Origin: Desulfonatronum thiosulfatophilum
Lineage (GTDB): Bacteria > Desulfobacterota > Desulfovibrionia > Desulfovibrionales > Desulfonatronaceae
Assembly (NCBI RefSeq): GCF_900104215.1
Contig: NZ_FMXO01000001.1
Coordinates: forward strand, 186,001 to 250,000
Direction: 5' to 3'
Length of the DNA: 64,000 nt
Position numbers and translations under genes: made by a program
The notes under the pieces: generated by a model
Told to the model about the DNA's origin: nothing
The model's database searches: none
The model's input: the letters and a program-made list of their open reading frames with translations, nothing else
Shown: piece by piece, positions 15,155 to 23,139 of the stretch
Layout of the letters: each line of letters begins with the position of its first letter
How positions within the stretch are numbered: the stretch's first letter is position 1

Positions 15155-15655
15155 ATGCGCGAATTGGTAGCAGATAGAAACATCATAGAGATCCGCGACA
15201 CCATCGGCGGCTGCGTTCACGAAATCTATTTCAGAGTGCCCACAACCAAGGAACGCGCCCGGTACAATGCCGGGCGTTTTTACAGGGACGGAAAAAAAAT
15301 AGTCGACCGGACATTTGTCCAGAACATCGAGTATGGTCTGGCCATTATGGTCGGATTCCGAAAAGGGACATTCGGAATTGATGGCAAAGCCTTTTCTGCC
15401 GACAAGTCCGATCCGGACTATCGGGAGGACTGGAAAGAGCTGCTGAGAAAGGCCGCTCCGGAGATCGCGGCGGCTGTGGGGGGTACTGTCCTGGGCGGAG
15501 TAGAAATGGTCAGGCTGCCGTCGGCAGAGGATCTGGAAGACCTCGAATTAACTGTGGAGGAATATGAGCCTGTGGGGGAGTCCTCAAGCGGTACAGATCA
15601 GCCTGTACCGAGCGAAAACGAACTGATTGTGAAAAGCACAACGGAAAATGGCTAG
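15155..15655 (+). CDS. Tail assembly chaperone, zero-frame product
   Basis: 166 residues, ATG 15155, lying between the tube gene and the tape measure, the fixed position of tail chaperones (lambda gpG type). The first 125 residues form the domain (FRVPTTKERARYNAGRFYRDG, LRKAAPEIAAAV). The last 40 are low in structure. A second protein-like frame, shifted by -1, begins inside the last third of this gene and runs to 15831. I read this as the usual G/GT frameshift pair. Confidence 0.75.
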   Translation: MRELVADRNIIEIRDTIGGCVHEIYFRVPTTKERARYNAGRFYRDGKKIVDRTFVQNIEYGLAIMVGFRKGTFGIDGKAFSADKSDPDYREDWKELLRKAAPEIAAAVGGTVLGGVEMVRLPSAEDLEDLELTVEEYEPVGESSSGTDQPVPSENELIVKSTTENG

Positions 15656-15831
15656 AGCAGGCATGTGCCGCATGTCCGGACAAGGATGTCCGCAGATCAG
15701 TGTGGGTGGAACATCTGCTCTGGATCTACAACCTTCAGGAGGCCGGTTTCCCCTGGAGGGCAAACGATCTGGACCTGACTGTATGGGAAGACCTGTCCCG
15801 GCTGAGGTTTGATTTAAATGAGCCAAAATAG
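15568..15831 (+). CDS. Tail chaperone -1 frameshift extension (gpGT-like)
   Basis: The -1 frame opens after a TGA at 15565-15567 and stops at TAG 15829-15831. It encodes natural protein (VWVEHLLWIYNLQEAGFPWR, then LTVWEDLSRLRFDL). It has no ATG, and the first GTG comes far inside the domain, so it is most likely reached by slippage from the gene at 15155. A run of G, GTGGGGGAG at 15572-15580, allows the P-site codon GGG to re-pair perfectly one base back. The tape measure start at 15818 lies inside its end. The extension would bind the tape measure during assembly. Confidence 0.65.
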   Translation, partial: ACGGVLKRYRSACTERKRTDCEKHNGKWLEQACAACPDKDVRRSVWVEHLLWIYNLQEAGFPWRANDLDLTVWEDLSRLRFDLNEPK

Positions 15832-18800
15832 AGTCCAGATAACCATCACTGCTGATGGCCGAGAGGCGCGGCAAGCTCTCGCAGGGGTGCGCGGGGAGTT
15901 GAGCGGCCTGGAACAGACCGGTGAACAGACCGGATCCAGGATGCGCAATCTGTCTGTGAGTGTCGGCGAAACGGTCAAGTCCGTGGCCAAACTGGGAGCC
16001 GTTGCAGCAGCTGCAGCAGTTGGTGGGCTGTACGCGCTCAACCGGGTCCGCGAGCGGGCTGTTGAGTTGGCGGACATCCAGGATGTCGCCGAGAACAAGT
16101 TGCAGGCTGTACTCACTGCCACGGGCCACTCCGCGGGCTTCACACATGGTGAGCTGGTGGCGCTGGCTGGGACGTATCAGCGTCTGACCACCGTTGGCGA
16201 CGAAGTGATCATCAACGGCATGGCTATCCTCGGCACCTTTAAGAATATCCGGGGCGAAGGCTTTGAACGGGCCACGATGGCTGCCCTGGATATGAGCCGG
16301 GCGATGGGGCAGGATCTTAATTCGTCTATCCAGCAGATAGGCCGCGCCCTAAATGATCCTGTCTCCAGCCTGGGGGCTCTCTCACGTGCCGGGGTGCAGT
16401 TCACCGAAGAACAGCGCGAAATGATCAAGGTCCTCTGGGAGAGCGGAGACGCCGCCGGGGCTCAAGCGGTCATTCTGGAGGAACTTGAGGGCCAGTTCGG
16501 CGGTGCGGCAGCGGCGGCCCGGAATACCTACTCGGGGATGCGAGAGGCAGCGGCAAACGCGTACGGCGATATGTGGGAACAGCTGGGCTTCGTGATCACG
16601 CGAAACCAGTTTTTCATCGACCTGATGGGGCTGGCGGAAAAACAGTTCATAAGCTGGGGCGGCAAGATCGAAGACAATCGCGACATGCTGATGGAGCTGG
16701 CCAAGTCCGGCGTCCTGTCAGTGGTGGACGCCCTCGACCTAGTGCTGAGGACTGTCGGCTTTGTGCATACCAGCTGGCTGAATCTGCGATTGGCGACTCA
16801 AACATTCGTGGCTGTGACAGTTGAGGGGCTGCATCAGCTGTTCGGCATGTTGCGCACATTGCTGGTCCCCTTTGAAGCCCTCATGGAAATTCCGGTCCGC
16901 TTAGGGCGCATGGATTATAATCCACTGACATCAGCCCTGGAAGCAGTCAATCGCGAATTACTTGTCCAACGTACGCTCTACGACGGCGCGGCCCAGGAGA
17001 TCGCTGATGCCGTTTTCGCTGCGGAACAGCGTTATGATTCTTGGGGAAGAAAGATCAGAGACGTGCGCGGCGAGATTGCTGCTATCCCGGTTGAGCAGGC
17101 TAAGGCGACAGAAAAACAAGTTATAGATCTTGGGCTGTTGGAAGATGCTGTTGATGCCGTGGCCGAAGCCAGGAAAAAAGAGGCTGAGAAAGCCAAAGCC
17201 CTGGCGAAGGAGATAGAGAAGAGCGAGCAGGACAAAAAGCGGTTGCTGGAGAAGTTTAGCCAAGATTACACGAAGCTTTTCACTGACCGTTATGAATTTG
17301 AGCGCCGGGGGATAATAGCGCAGGCAAAAGCCTATGAGCTGGCCGGGGCTGATGCGGTGAAGGTGGCAAGGTGGCGTGATGCTGAGCTGAAAAAGATCAA
17401 TACTCAGGAGACTGCGGAGCGGAAAAAGGCGGCTGAGGAACAGATCAGAGTCCACGCTGAGGCCCAGCGCCGAATGATCATGTCGTCAGATCAATTTTTC
17501 GCAGGGTTCCGGGTTGGTTTGAGGGATCTGCTCAAAGAGCAGCACACCTGGGGCCAGGCCGGATACGATGTGTTTCGAAGGTTTTCCTCGGACTCTAGCC
17601 GCGTTGTCTCCGACACGCTTTTTAACGGCATCCGGGGTGACATGGACGGCCTCGGGCGGTCCTGGGACACGTTTTGGAAATCCATGCTCCGGACCATGAC
17701 CGATGCCGTAGCCAAAATGGCCACCCAGTGGGCAGCGAGCAAGCTGGTTGATTTCGGCGCCAACATGCTGGACGGCATGCTGTCATTCCACACTGGGACC
17801 GTGGAAATCAAGCAGGATGAGTTGTTGGCCAAGCTGCAAAAAGGCGAAATGGTCATCCCGAGGCAACAGGCCGAGGCCATCAGGGCGGCCGTCGGCAGTG
17901 GAGGCATGAGCCGGGATACGTTTTTCGGCGAGGTTCAGGGGCGTGTTGAGGGCCTTTCTCGGGGGGCCAGAGCAGCCGACTTCATGGGGGTCCGTGACCC
18001 GAATATCAGCGGCATGGTAATGGGCAGGATGCAGTCTTCCGTTTTGGGAGGCCTGGCCGCGGCCGCCAAGAACTACGCTTCTACCATGTCTATGGCCAAT
18101 CAGTTGCAGAGCGTCGGCCTCAATATAGATATGTCCGCCGCTCGATCGATGGCCAGAGATGTGGCCGTTCAGGGGGCGGTATCGTCTATCGCTACCGGCA
18201 TGACCGCCGGTCTGTTCGGCGATATTGCATCGTATAGCCTTGGCGTTGAAGAATACCAGCCATATTCGAAGGTTGCCGTCTCCGCCCTGGCTGCATTGAC
18301 CGGATTCTCCGGGTTGGGCCTCGGAATAATGGCCGGGGCGCTGTCCCCTATGGTGAGCATGGCAATCAGCGGGATAGCTGACCTACTCGGCGTTCGTGCA
18401 AACGAGACCTACCGTGACGCATTGGAGGACCAGTACGGAGAGATCGCAGGGCGCGGCATGTATGCGTCTATCGACCGGATGTCTAAAAGCTACGGAATTT
18501 CGAATTTTGTCAAAGAGATAACCGAGGAAGGGCCTCGCGGAAGGCTCGCTATGGGCCTGGTTGAGCGTGCCCAAGCCATAGCCACAAACCCCGATACCCA
18601 GCTGAGAAATCATGTAAGCCACATGGCCAAGACATACGGCAAGAGCTTTACGGACGCGGTCAAGGCTCAGGGGAGCTTAGCCGTCTCCGCAGCGCTCGCC
18701 GCGGATGTTCTGGCCTCTCCCAGTTTTTACTCCTACGCCACACGAGGCTGGGCCGCACAGGTGGGGTCTCAATACGGCTCAGACGGTCCCGGGGGAGCTG

Positions 18801-19261
18801 ACTTTGGCGGGTATTCTCCTGGAGGCCCTGATGCGCATGGCGGGCGCAGCCAGGGGCTGGGCACTTCTGGGGGCTGGGGCAACTCTCCCCACGGGAACCC
18901 CGGCGGATTTGGGGGCGGTGGCCCCAGCTCCGGCACCAGTGGAGGCCGTGACAGCGGAGGGCGCGGAGTCGCGGGCGGCGGAGGCAGCAGTATTGGCCGA
19001 CGCATAGGCGGCGATGTGCTCCCTGGCCATATGTACCGCATCAACGAAGCCGGGGATGAAATGTTCATGCCCAGCCAGGGGGGGCGCATCCTGACAGCAG
19101 AGCAGACCAGGGAAATGTTGGACACGCTCAAAACAATATCCGCCGGCCGGGTTGATGAGTCCCTGGGACGTGCGCTGTATGTCATAGCCAAGCACATACG
19201 CCGGACCGAACGGATCATGGACAGGTGGGACCAAGACGGCCTGCCGGGGGTAAGAGTCTGA
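15818..19261 (+). CDS. Tail tape measure protein
   Basis: 1147 residues. The N-terminus (VQITITADGREARQALAGV) and the following Ala-rich helices are typical of lambda-gpH/T-type tape measures, with QDLNSSIQQIGRALNDPV around residue 165. A coiled-coil zone lies at about 430-550. Hydrophobic stretches near 785-860 (VAVSALAALTGFSGLGLGIM) would insert in the host membrane. A glycine-rich stretch follows at about 985-1065. The C-terminal part returns to an ordered domain (AGDEMFMPSQGGRILTAEQT). The protein sets tail length. At about 1.5 angstrom per residue it predicts a tail near 170 nm, which fits a siphovirus. Confidence 0.93.
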   Translation: MSQNRVQITITADGREARQALAGVRGELSGLEQTGEQTGSRMRNLSVSVGETVKSVAKLGAVAAAAAVGGLYALNRVRERAVELADIQDVAENKLQAVLTATGHSAGFTHGELVALAGTYQRLTTVGDEVIINGMAILGTFKNIRGEGFERATMAALDMSRAMGQDLNSSIQQIGRALNDPVSSLGALSRAGVQFTEEQREMIKVLWESGDAAGAQAVILEELEGQFGGAAAAARNTYSGMREAAANAYGDMWEQLGFVITRNQFFIDLMGLAEKQFISWGGKIEDNRDMLMELAKSGVLSVVDALDLVLRTVGFVHTSWLNLRLATQTFVAVTVEGLHQLFGMLRTLLVPFEALMEIPVRLGRMDYNPLTSALEAVNRELLVQRTLYDGAAQEIADAVFAAEQRYDSWGRKIRDVRGEIAAIPVEQAKATEKQVIDLGLLEDAVDAVAEARKKEAEKAKALAKEIEKSEQDKKRLLEKFSQDYTKLFTDRYEFERRGIIAQAKAYELAGADAVKVARWRDAELKKINTQETAERKKAAEEQIRVHAEAQRRMIMSSDQFFAGFRVGLRDLLKEQHTWGQAGYDVFRRFSSDSSRVVSDTLFNGIRGDMDGLGRSWDTFWKSMLRTMTDAVAKMATQWAASKLVDFGANMLDGMLSFHTGTVEIKQDELLAKLQKGEMVIPRQQAEAIRAAVGSGGMSRDTFFGEVQGRVEGLSRGARAADFMGVRDPNISGMVMGRMQSSVLGGLAAAAKNYASTMSMANQLQSVGLNIDMSAARSMARDVAVQGAVSSIATGMTAGLFGDIASYSLGVEEYQPYSKVAVSALAALTGFSGLGLGIMAGALSPMVSMAISGIADLLGVRANETYRDALEDQYGEIAGRGMYASIDRMSKSYGISNFVKEITEEGPRGRLAMGLVERAQAIATNPDTQLRNHVSHMAKTYGKSFTDAVKAQGSLAVSAALAADVLASPSFYSYATRGWAAQVGSQYGSDGPGGADFGGYSPGGPDAHGGRSQGLGTSGGWGNSPHGNPGGFGGGGPSSGTSGGRDSGGRGVAGGGGSSIGRRIGGDVLPGHMYRINEAGDEMFMPSQGGRILTAEQTREMLDTLKTISAGRVDESLGRALYVIAKHIRRTERIMDRWDQDGLPGVRV

Positions 19262-20241
19262 TGGAAGTGATTATACCCAAAAAAATAAACCTGCTCTCGA
19301 CAAATTTGGCAGCGGAAAGTCTGCCGGAATATGATCCTGATGCGACCTATAGCGTTGGGCAAAAAGTAGTCGTCTCCCTCGAAGACGACGGAGTCACGCC
19401 GCGCACTCCTCACATAGTTTTCGAGAGCAAGCGAAGCGCGAATCAAGGAAACTATCCCCCGGAAAATCTGGAAAAATTCAAAGATGAACCACAGGAGGGA
19501 GTGGCGGATAAAGATCTTGTCTACGCCCCCTGGTGGGCAGAGGTTGGAGCCACAAATCAGTGGAAGATGTTTGATCGATTCGTGAACTCTCAAAGCGTCG
19601 GGGAGCTGGGCCAGCCAATCGAAATTGAAATTGACGCGTCCAGCTGTGACGGCCTTGCCATGTTCGCGCTGGACGGCGACCGCGTCGAGATAGAGCTTAC
19701 CAATCTATCCACAGGCACCGTGGAAGTGGAAAAGGACGTGGATCTAAGGCTGGATATGTCCACGTCCTGGTGGGAATATTTTTTTCTGCCCTATGAGTGG
19801 AGAAATGACCTGCTGTTACGGTTTCCAGTGTGGTTCAATGCCAAAATACTGGTCCGCATACATCCTAATCCATCCAGCCGGGCAAAGGTTGGTCAGGTGA
19901 TTGTCGGGCAGTCTAGGTATATCGGCATGACTCAGTTTGGGGCCAGCGTTGGAATTCAAGATTTTAGCCGGAAAGAGACCGATGAGGACGGCCTGACTAC
20001 TCTCAAGCAGGGAAACTGGGCTAAGCGTATGTCTCTGGATCTGGAAGTTGACTCCGGCTCCGTGGATGCGGTCCAGCGGATTTTTGCCGGCATGCGCGGG
20101 ATCCCGGTGGTTATTCAGGGCAATAATAGTGATTCAGGATACGAGTCCCTGCTGGCCTATGGATTCGTACGCGAATTTGACCTGGTCATTCCTGGACCTG
20201 CTTACAGCCGGTGTGCTCTCGATGTCTCCGGGCTCATTTAA
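19261..20241 (+). CDS. Distal tail protein with beta-sandwich domain
   Basis: 326 residues from ATG 19261, sharing one base with the tape measure stop. An upstream in-frame reading lies within that gene. The middle segment (APWWAEVGATNQWKMFDRFVN) and alternating beta strands (IEIEIDASSCDGLAMFALDGD) look like a carbohydrate-binding-type jelly roll, as seen in minor tail proteins of transposable siphophages. It is followed by QSRYIGMTQFGASVGIQDFS and a C-terminal domain. By position it is the Dit-like or hub-adjacent protein. No catalytic motif is seen. Confidence 0.65.
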   Translation: MEVIIPKKINLLSTNLAAESLPEYDPDATYSVGQKVVVSLEDDGVTPRTPHIVFESKRSANQGNYPPENLEKFKDEPQEGVADKDLVYAPWWAEVGATNQWKMFDRFVNSQSVGELGQPIEIEIDASSCDGLAMFALDGDRVEIELTNLSTGTVEVEKDVDLRLDMSTSWWEYFFLPYEWRNDLLLRFPVWFNAKILVRIHPNPSSRAKVGQVIVGQSRYIGMTQFGASVGIQDFSRKETDEDGLTTLKQGNWAKRMSLDLEVDSGSVDAVQRIFAGMRGIPVVIQGNNSDSGYESLLAYGFVREFDLVIPGPAYSRCALDVSGLI

Positions 20242-20250
20242 GGAGGAAAA

Positions 20251-21078
20251 ATGCAATTTATCGAACAGAAAATAACCAAGCTGCCCACGGCTCCGTCTCG
20301 CAAAGATCCCAAAAGTGAGTTTGATCCGAAAGCAGATGATTTTCTTTCCGCCCTGGTCATCCTGAGCGCCCAGCTTGGTTTGTGGACTGACCAGGTCAAC
20401 CTCCAGTCCACGGACTGGAACAACCGCTATTACGCTGCAGATTCGGAGCTGACGTTATTGCGCGGAGAGGTGAATTCAGCGCGATTGGGGCGGAGCAGCC
20501 TGGCGGCGTCGATGCAGGAAATGAATGAGCGAGTGCAGCATATCGTCGAGGTGCAAAACGCCATCACGATGGGTCAGGTTGCCGTGAGCGTGGGCCGCTT
20601 GCCCTCGCCCAACGACGATGTCTATCCGCCAGGTTACACGTGGATTTATCCGGGCACAGATGATTTCTGGGTCTGTGTCGGGGTGGCCCCCGGCGCGGCC
20701 AGGTGGCGACGGTCCGACGGACAGCTGACCAGGCGGTTGGTCAAGCCTGTTGTGCAAATGTTGGGCTCGGCAGCGACGTTTGATGATGTTGTGATCGATG
20801 GACACTTCGATTCACAGGCTTCAGAGGTCGAATGGGACGCCACGGGGAGTCCGAGCGTGATCAGCGGCGATTTGTCCGGTTCGGATAGCCCAACCATCAC
20901 CCTGCGGTGGGCTGCCTCGGGAAACTATACTGTACGGGCCAGGGTGCGCGGGGATGGCAATGTGTTGCACCATTCATTTTGGAGCGATGTGCGGACGATT
21001 TTGGTCGGGCCATCTATCTATTGCGGCAGTGGCGCTTATTGCGGCGACGGCAGTTATGCCGGGACCATGATTCTATAA
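20251..21078 (+). CDS. Tail tip or fibre protein
   Basis: 275 residues, ATG 20251, with a strong AAGGAGG ribosome site. It has a helical N-terminal part (DDFLSALVILSAQLGLWTDQVN, then LAASMQEMNERVQHIVE) and a beta-rich C-terminal part with a Fn3/Ig-like look (TITLRWAASGNYTVRARVRGDG). It ends in CGSGAYCGDGSYAG, which may pair two cysteines. This helix-then-beta build is typical of trimeric fibres or of stalk proteins that carry an adhesin. It lies two genes before the DGR target and may connect it to the tail. Confidence 0.55.
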   Translation: MQFIEQKITKLPTAPSRKDPKSEFDPKADDFLSALVILSAQLGLWTDQVNLQSTDWNNRYYAADSELTLLRGEVNSARLGRSSLAASMQEMNERVQHIVEVQNAITMGQVAVSVGRLPSPNDDVYPPGYTWIYPGTDDFWVCVGVAPGAARWRRSDGQLTRRLVKPVVQMLGSAATFDDVVIDGHFDSQASEVEWDATGSPSVISGDLSGSDSPTITLRWAASGNYTVRARVRGDGNVLHHSFWSDVRTILVGPSIYCGSGAYCGDGSYAGTMIL

Positions 21079-21089
21079 TGGAGGGACCG

Positions 21090-21713
21090 ATGAGAGGATT
21101 TCCGAGGATTATACAGACACGGACGGATATGGAGCGGATGCTGGCCGCGTATCCGGAGCAGGCAGCGGAGTACCTGCGCCGGCTGCTCGATGAGAGGATG
21201 CATTTCGATGACCAGGGCAACTGGGTGGAAAACCCCGACTCCGCGCTGGCCGCGATGGGGATATCCACGGTCGAGGCTATCGCCTGGATCGGCGGTGGAT
21301 ATACAGATCCGCCCGCGCCCGTGGAGCCGGAGCCGGATATGGTGGCGCTGATCGCTCAGGCGCGGCGCGGCTGGGAGTTACGCTGTCAGGATTTCGTGCT
21401 GCGCAAGGACGGTGGGGACCGGTACGCACCGCACCATGACACGGCCATGATAGAGGTGATGCTGAGCGTCCTCTCCACGCCGGAGCAGGACCGTACGCCG
21501 GAGATGCTGGCCGCGCTGGACCTCGTGAATCAGGTCAGGGCCTGGAAACTACAGGTGAATGGCCAGTATTTGGCCACTGCGGCGGCCGTCGGCCATGCCC
21601 AAAGCCCCGGCGAGATCCAGGCAGCCCTGGACGCCGGAGAAACGGCCCTGACGGCGCTGGACGCGGCAGACCCCGGCGTTTCCCTGGCGGATCTGTATCC
21701 GCCGCAACAATAA
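21090..21713 (+). CDS. Conserved-type tail-region protein upstream of the DGR target
   Basis: 207 residues from ATG 21090, with GGAGGG just upstream. ATG 21078, overlapping the previous stop, is also possible. It is mostly helical and acidic, with YPEQAAEYLRRLLDERM near the start, IAWIGGGYTDPPAPVEPEPD in the middle and a long helical C-terminus rich in Ala (LAALDLVNQVRAWKLQVNG). No known fold can be named. It is too long and too acidic to be an Avd-type DGR accessory protein. It may be a tail fibre assembly or connecting protein for the variable adhesin. Confidence 0.55.
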   Translation: MRGFPRIIQTRTDMERMLAAYPEQAAEYLRRLLDERMHFDDQGNWVENPDSALAAMGISTVEAIAWIGGGYTDPPAPVEPEPDMVALIAQARRGWELRCQDFVLRKDGGDRYAPHHDTAMIEVMLSVLSTPEQDRTPEMLAALDLVNQVRAWKLQVNGQYLATAAAVGHAQSPGEIQAALDAGETALTALDAADPGVSLADLYPPQQ

Positions 21714-21728
21714 GGAGAATCGTTGATT

Positions 21729-22811
21729 ATGAGCACTCTTAATATACGTTGGAAAAACCAGGACGCGCCGCAATTTAAACTGAACGCGGACAACCTGCAC
21801 GAGATACACCCGCAGTTGCAGGCCGTGCATGCGCCGTTCCTCGTGGCCGGGACGACAAGCCGCAAGCATTTGACGCTGAAAGAGAACACGGCGATCAAGA
21901 TCATTTCCGATGGGAAGCACTTGGTGTTCCAGGCAGACGCTGACGTGGAGTTTAATGGCCAGACTGCGTTGGATTTCGGCTCTTCGTTCGATCCCGGCAA
22001 GGATTATTACATCTATCTGTGCGACAATGGAGACGGAACATCTGAGCTGGTGACCTCGCTCAATGCGACCTACCCCGCCAGCTACACTGCGGACTCCAGC
22101 CGCAAAATAGGTGGGTTCCATACCCTTTGCGCCAACGTCGGGACGATCAGCGGGCATGCGCTGTCCGGCTACCTGGCCGGTGACATCCTCCCGGCGTCCA
22201 TTTGGTGCCTGAATCACCGGCCCGTCAGTGCCCCCGAAGGCATGGTTTATCATGCAGGCATCGACCGCTGGGTGGATATCTACCTGGCCAGCATCAACGC
22301 CGGAGAACTGGCCAGCCGCAACGGCGCGGCCCACGTGACCGGCGACACGGCCACGAAGTTCCATTGGTACAAGTTCAGTCAATGGCTGGGCAGGATCGGC
22401 AAACGGATGCTGAATCAGCACGAATTCGTAGCCGCGTCCCTGGGGAGCAACCAGGGAACTAATATCACCGGCTCAGCCAACCCCACGAATACAGGCGGGT
22501 ACGTGGACACGGCCGGGCGGAGGATGATCAGCAGCATCGGCTGTGAGAGCTGTTGTGGAGTTCTGTGGCAATGGGGTGAAGGTGATGGCGGCGGGCAGAG
22601 TGCAGATGCCTGGTTAGATGCCTTTGATGTTAATGATTCTGGCGTAGGTGGGCAACACAGGCTGTCTCCCAATCGGCCCTTGTTCGGCGCTAATTGGACT
22701 CATGCAGCGATTTGCGGTCCGCGTGCTTCGAATTGGGCTAACGGTCCGCTGACGCTGTATGCGACTAACGGCGTGCGGGGTCGCGCGGAGCCGAAGAATC
22801 GGGAATCGTAA
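21729..22811 (+). CDS. DGR target: C-type-lectin-like variable phage adhesin
   Basis: 360 residues from ATG 21729. An in-frame TTG at 21723 lies closer to the AAGGAGA site. The N-terminal 190 residues are beta-rich tail material (LKENTAIKIISDGKHLVF, YLAGDILPASIWCLNHRP). The C-terminal domain has the CLec/FGE-like pattern of DGR targets: SQWLGRIGKRMLNQHEFVAAS, RRMISSIGCESCCGVLWQW, and a final GANW...NWANGP...NGVRGR block. The last block, about residues 316-354, is the VR. Varied codons are mostly those that are AAT or AAC in the TR. Such proteins bind the host receptor, and variation changes host range. Confidence 0.93.
   Translation: MSTLNIRWKNQDAPQFKLNADNLHEIHPQLQAVHAPFLVAGTTSRKHLTLKENTAIKIISDGKHLVFQADADVEFNGQTALDFGSSFDPGKDYYIYLCDNGDGTSELVTSLNATYPASYTADSSRKIGGFHTLCANVGTISGHALSGYLAGDILPASIWCLNHRPVSAPEGMVYHAGIDRWVDIYLASINAGELASRNGAAHVTGDTATKFHWYKFSQWLGRIGKRMLNQHEFVAASLGSNQGTNITGSANPTNTGGYVDTAGRRMISSIGCESCCGVLWQWGEGDGGGQSADAWLDAFDVNDSGVGGQHRLSPNRPLFGANWTHAAICGPRASNWANGPLTLYATNGVRGRAEPKNRES
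22673..22789 (+). repeat. DGR variable repeat (VR)
   Basis: 117 bp at the 3' end of the target gene, matching the TR 184 bp downstream without gaps. It differs at 22699, 22701, 22721, 22737, 22738, 22743, 22753, 22758, 22765 and 22785, where TR has A, and at 22754, where TR has T and VR has G. The segment 22769-22784 (CGGCGTGCGGGGTCGC) is an identical GC-rich block. With the divergent sequence after it, it corresponds to the GC/IMH region that marks the 3' start point of mutagenic homing in known DGRs. Confidence 0.93.
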
Positions 22812-22835
22812 AGCGGGGATCGTAAATCGTCGCGA
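22793..22835. repeat. Short degenerate AATCG-type tandem repeats between VR and TR
   Basis: Units GAATCGG, GAATCGTAAA, GGGATCGTAAA and ATCGTCG repeat imperfectly across the target stop codon (22809-22811). A similar tract on the other strand lies at 49229-49272. In BPP-1 an inverted repeat downstream of VR aids homing. Here I find no perfect inverted repeat at this place, so these direct repeats may be neutral slippage or may replace that element. Confidence 0.5.
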
Positions 22836-22856
22836 AAAATTTGGCTATCCGGTCTC

Positions 22857-22973
22857 TCGGCCCTTGTTCGGCGCTAATTGGAATAATGCAGCGATTTGCG
22901 GTCCACGTGCTTCGAATTGGAATAACAGTCCGCTGAATCTGAATGCGAATAACGGCGTGCGGGGTCGCACGGA
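22857..22973 (+). repeat. DGR template repeat (TR)
   Basis: 117 bp, same orientation as VR and RT. It contains 24 adenines before the GC block at 22953-22968, mostly in AAT or AAC codons when read in the VR frame (10 Asn positions). Mutating A in AAY codons can give 15 amino acids but no stop codon, the usual DGR design. Nine of these 24 adenines differ in the current VR. The RNA from this region would be copied by the adjacent RT. Confidence 0.93.
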
Positions 22974-22993
22974 TACGAGGATTCTCAAGCGCC

Positions 22994-23013
22994 GTTGGGC
23001 ATTCATGCCCAAC
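22994..23013 (+). ncRNA. Spacer hairpin 1 of the DGR template RNA
   Basis: A perfect 9-bp inverted repeat, GTTGGGCAT (22994-23002) and ATGCCCAAC (23005-23013), with only TC between the arms. In RNA the inner pairs would open to a larger loop. It begins 20 bases after the TR and lies in the TR-RT spacer. In BPP-1 the transcript downstream of TR folds and is needed by the RT-Avd complex to start cDNA synthesis, so this is a candidate for the same role. Confidence 0.6.
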
Positions 23014-23088
23014 CCGCCCAAACTCCACGGCTGGATCGGATGGCCATGTCCGGTAGCTGAAAGGCGAAAGGCAAAACACCAAGCGGAG

Positions 23089-23129
23089 GGCATCCCGGGC
23101 TAGTAGGTTCGCCGAACGTCCGGGATGCC
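23089..23129 (+). ncRNA. Spacer hairpin 2 of the DGR template RNA
   Basis: A perfect 10-bp stem, GGCATCCCGG (23089-23098) with CCGGGATGCC (23120-23129). The 21-base loop holds a second small hairpin, GTTC-GCC-GAAC (about 23107-23117). It lies 10 bases before the RT start codon, so it could both serve as an RT-binding structure and limit RT translation. No T-tract follows, so it is not a standard terminator. Confidence 0.6.
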
Positions 23130-23139
23130 AAATTAAAAA

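Noticed and set aside
22759-23103. 114-codon frame covering the TR, as a possible second adhesin or Avd gene
   Set aside because: It reads through the TR only because VR and TR share a frame. The parts before and after are not protein-like, and it lacks the helical pattern of Avd.
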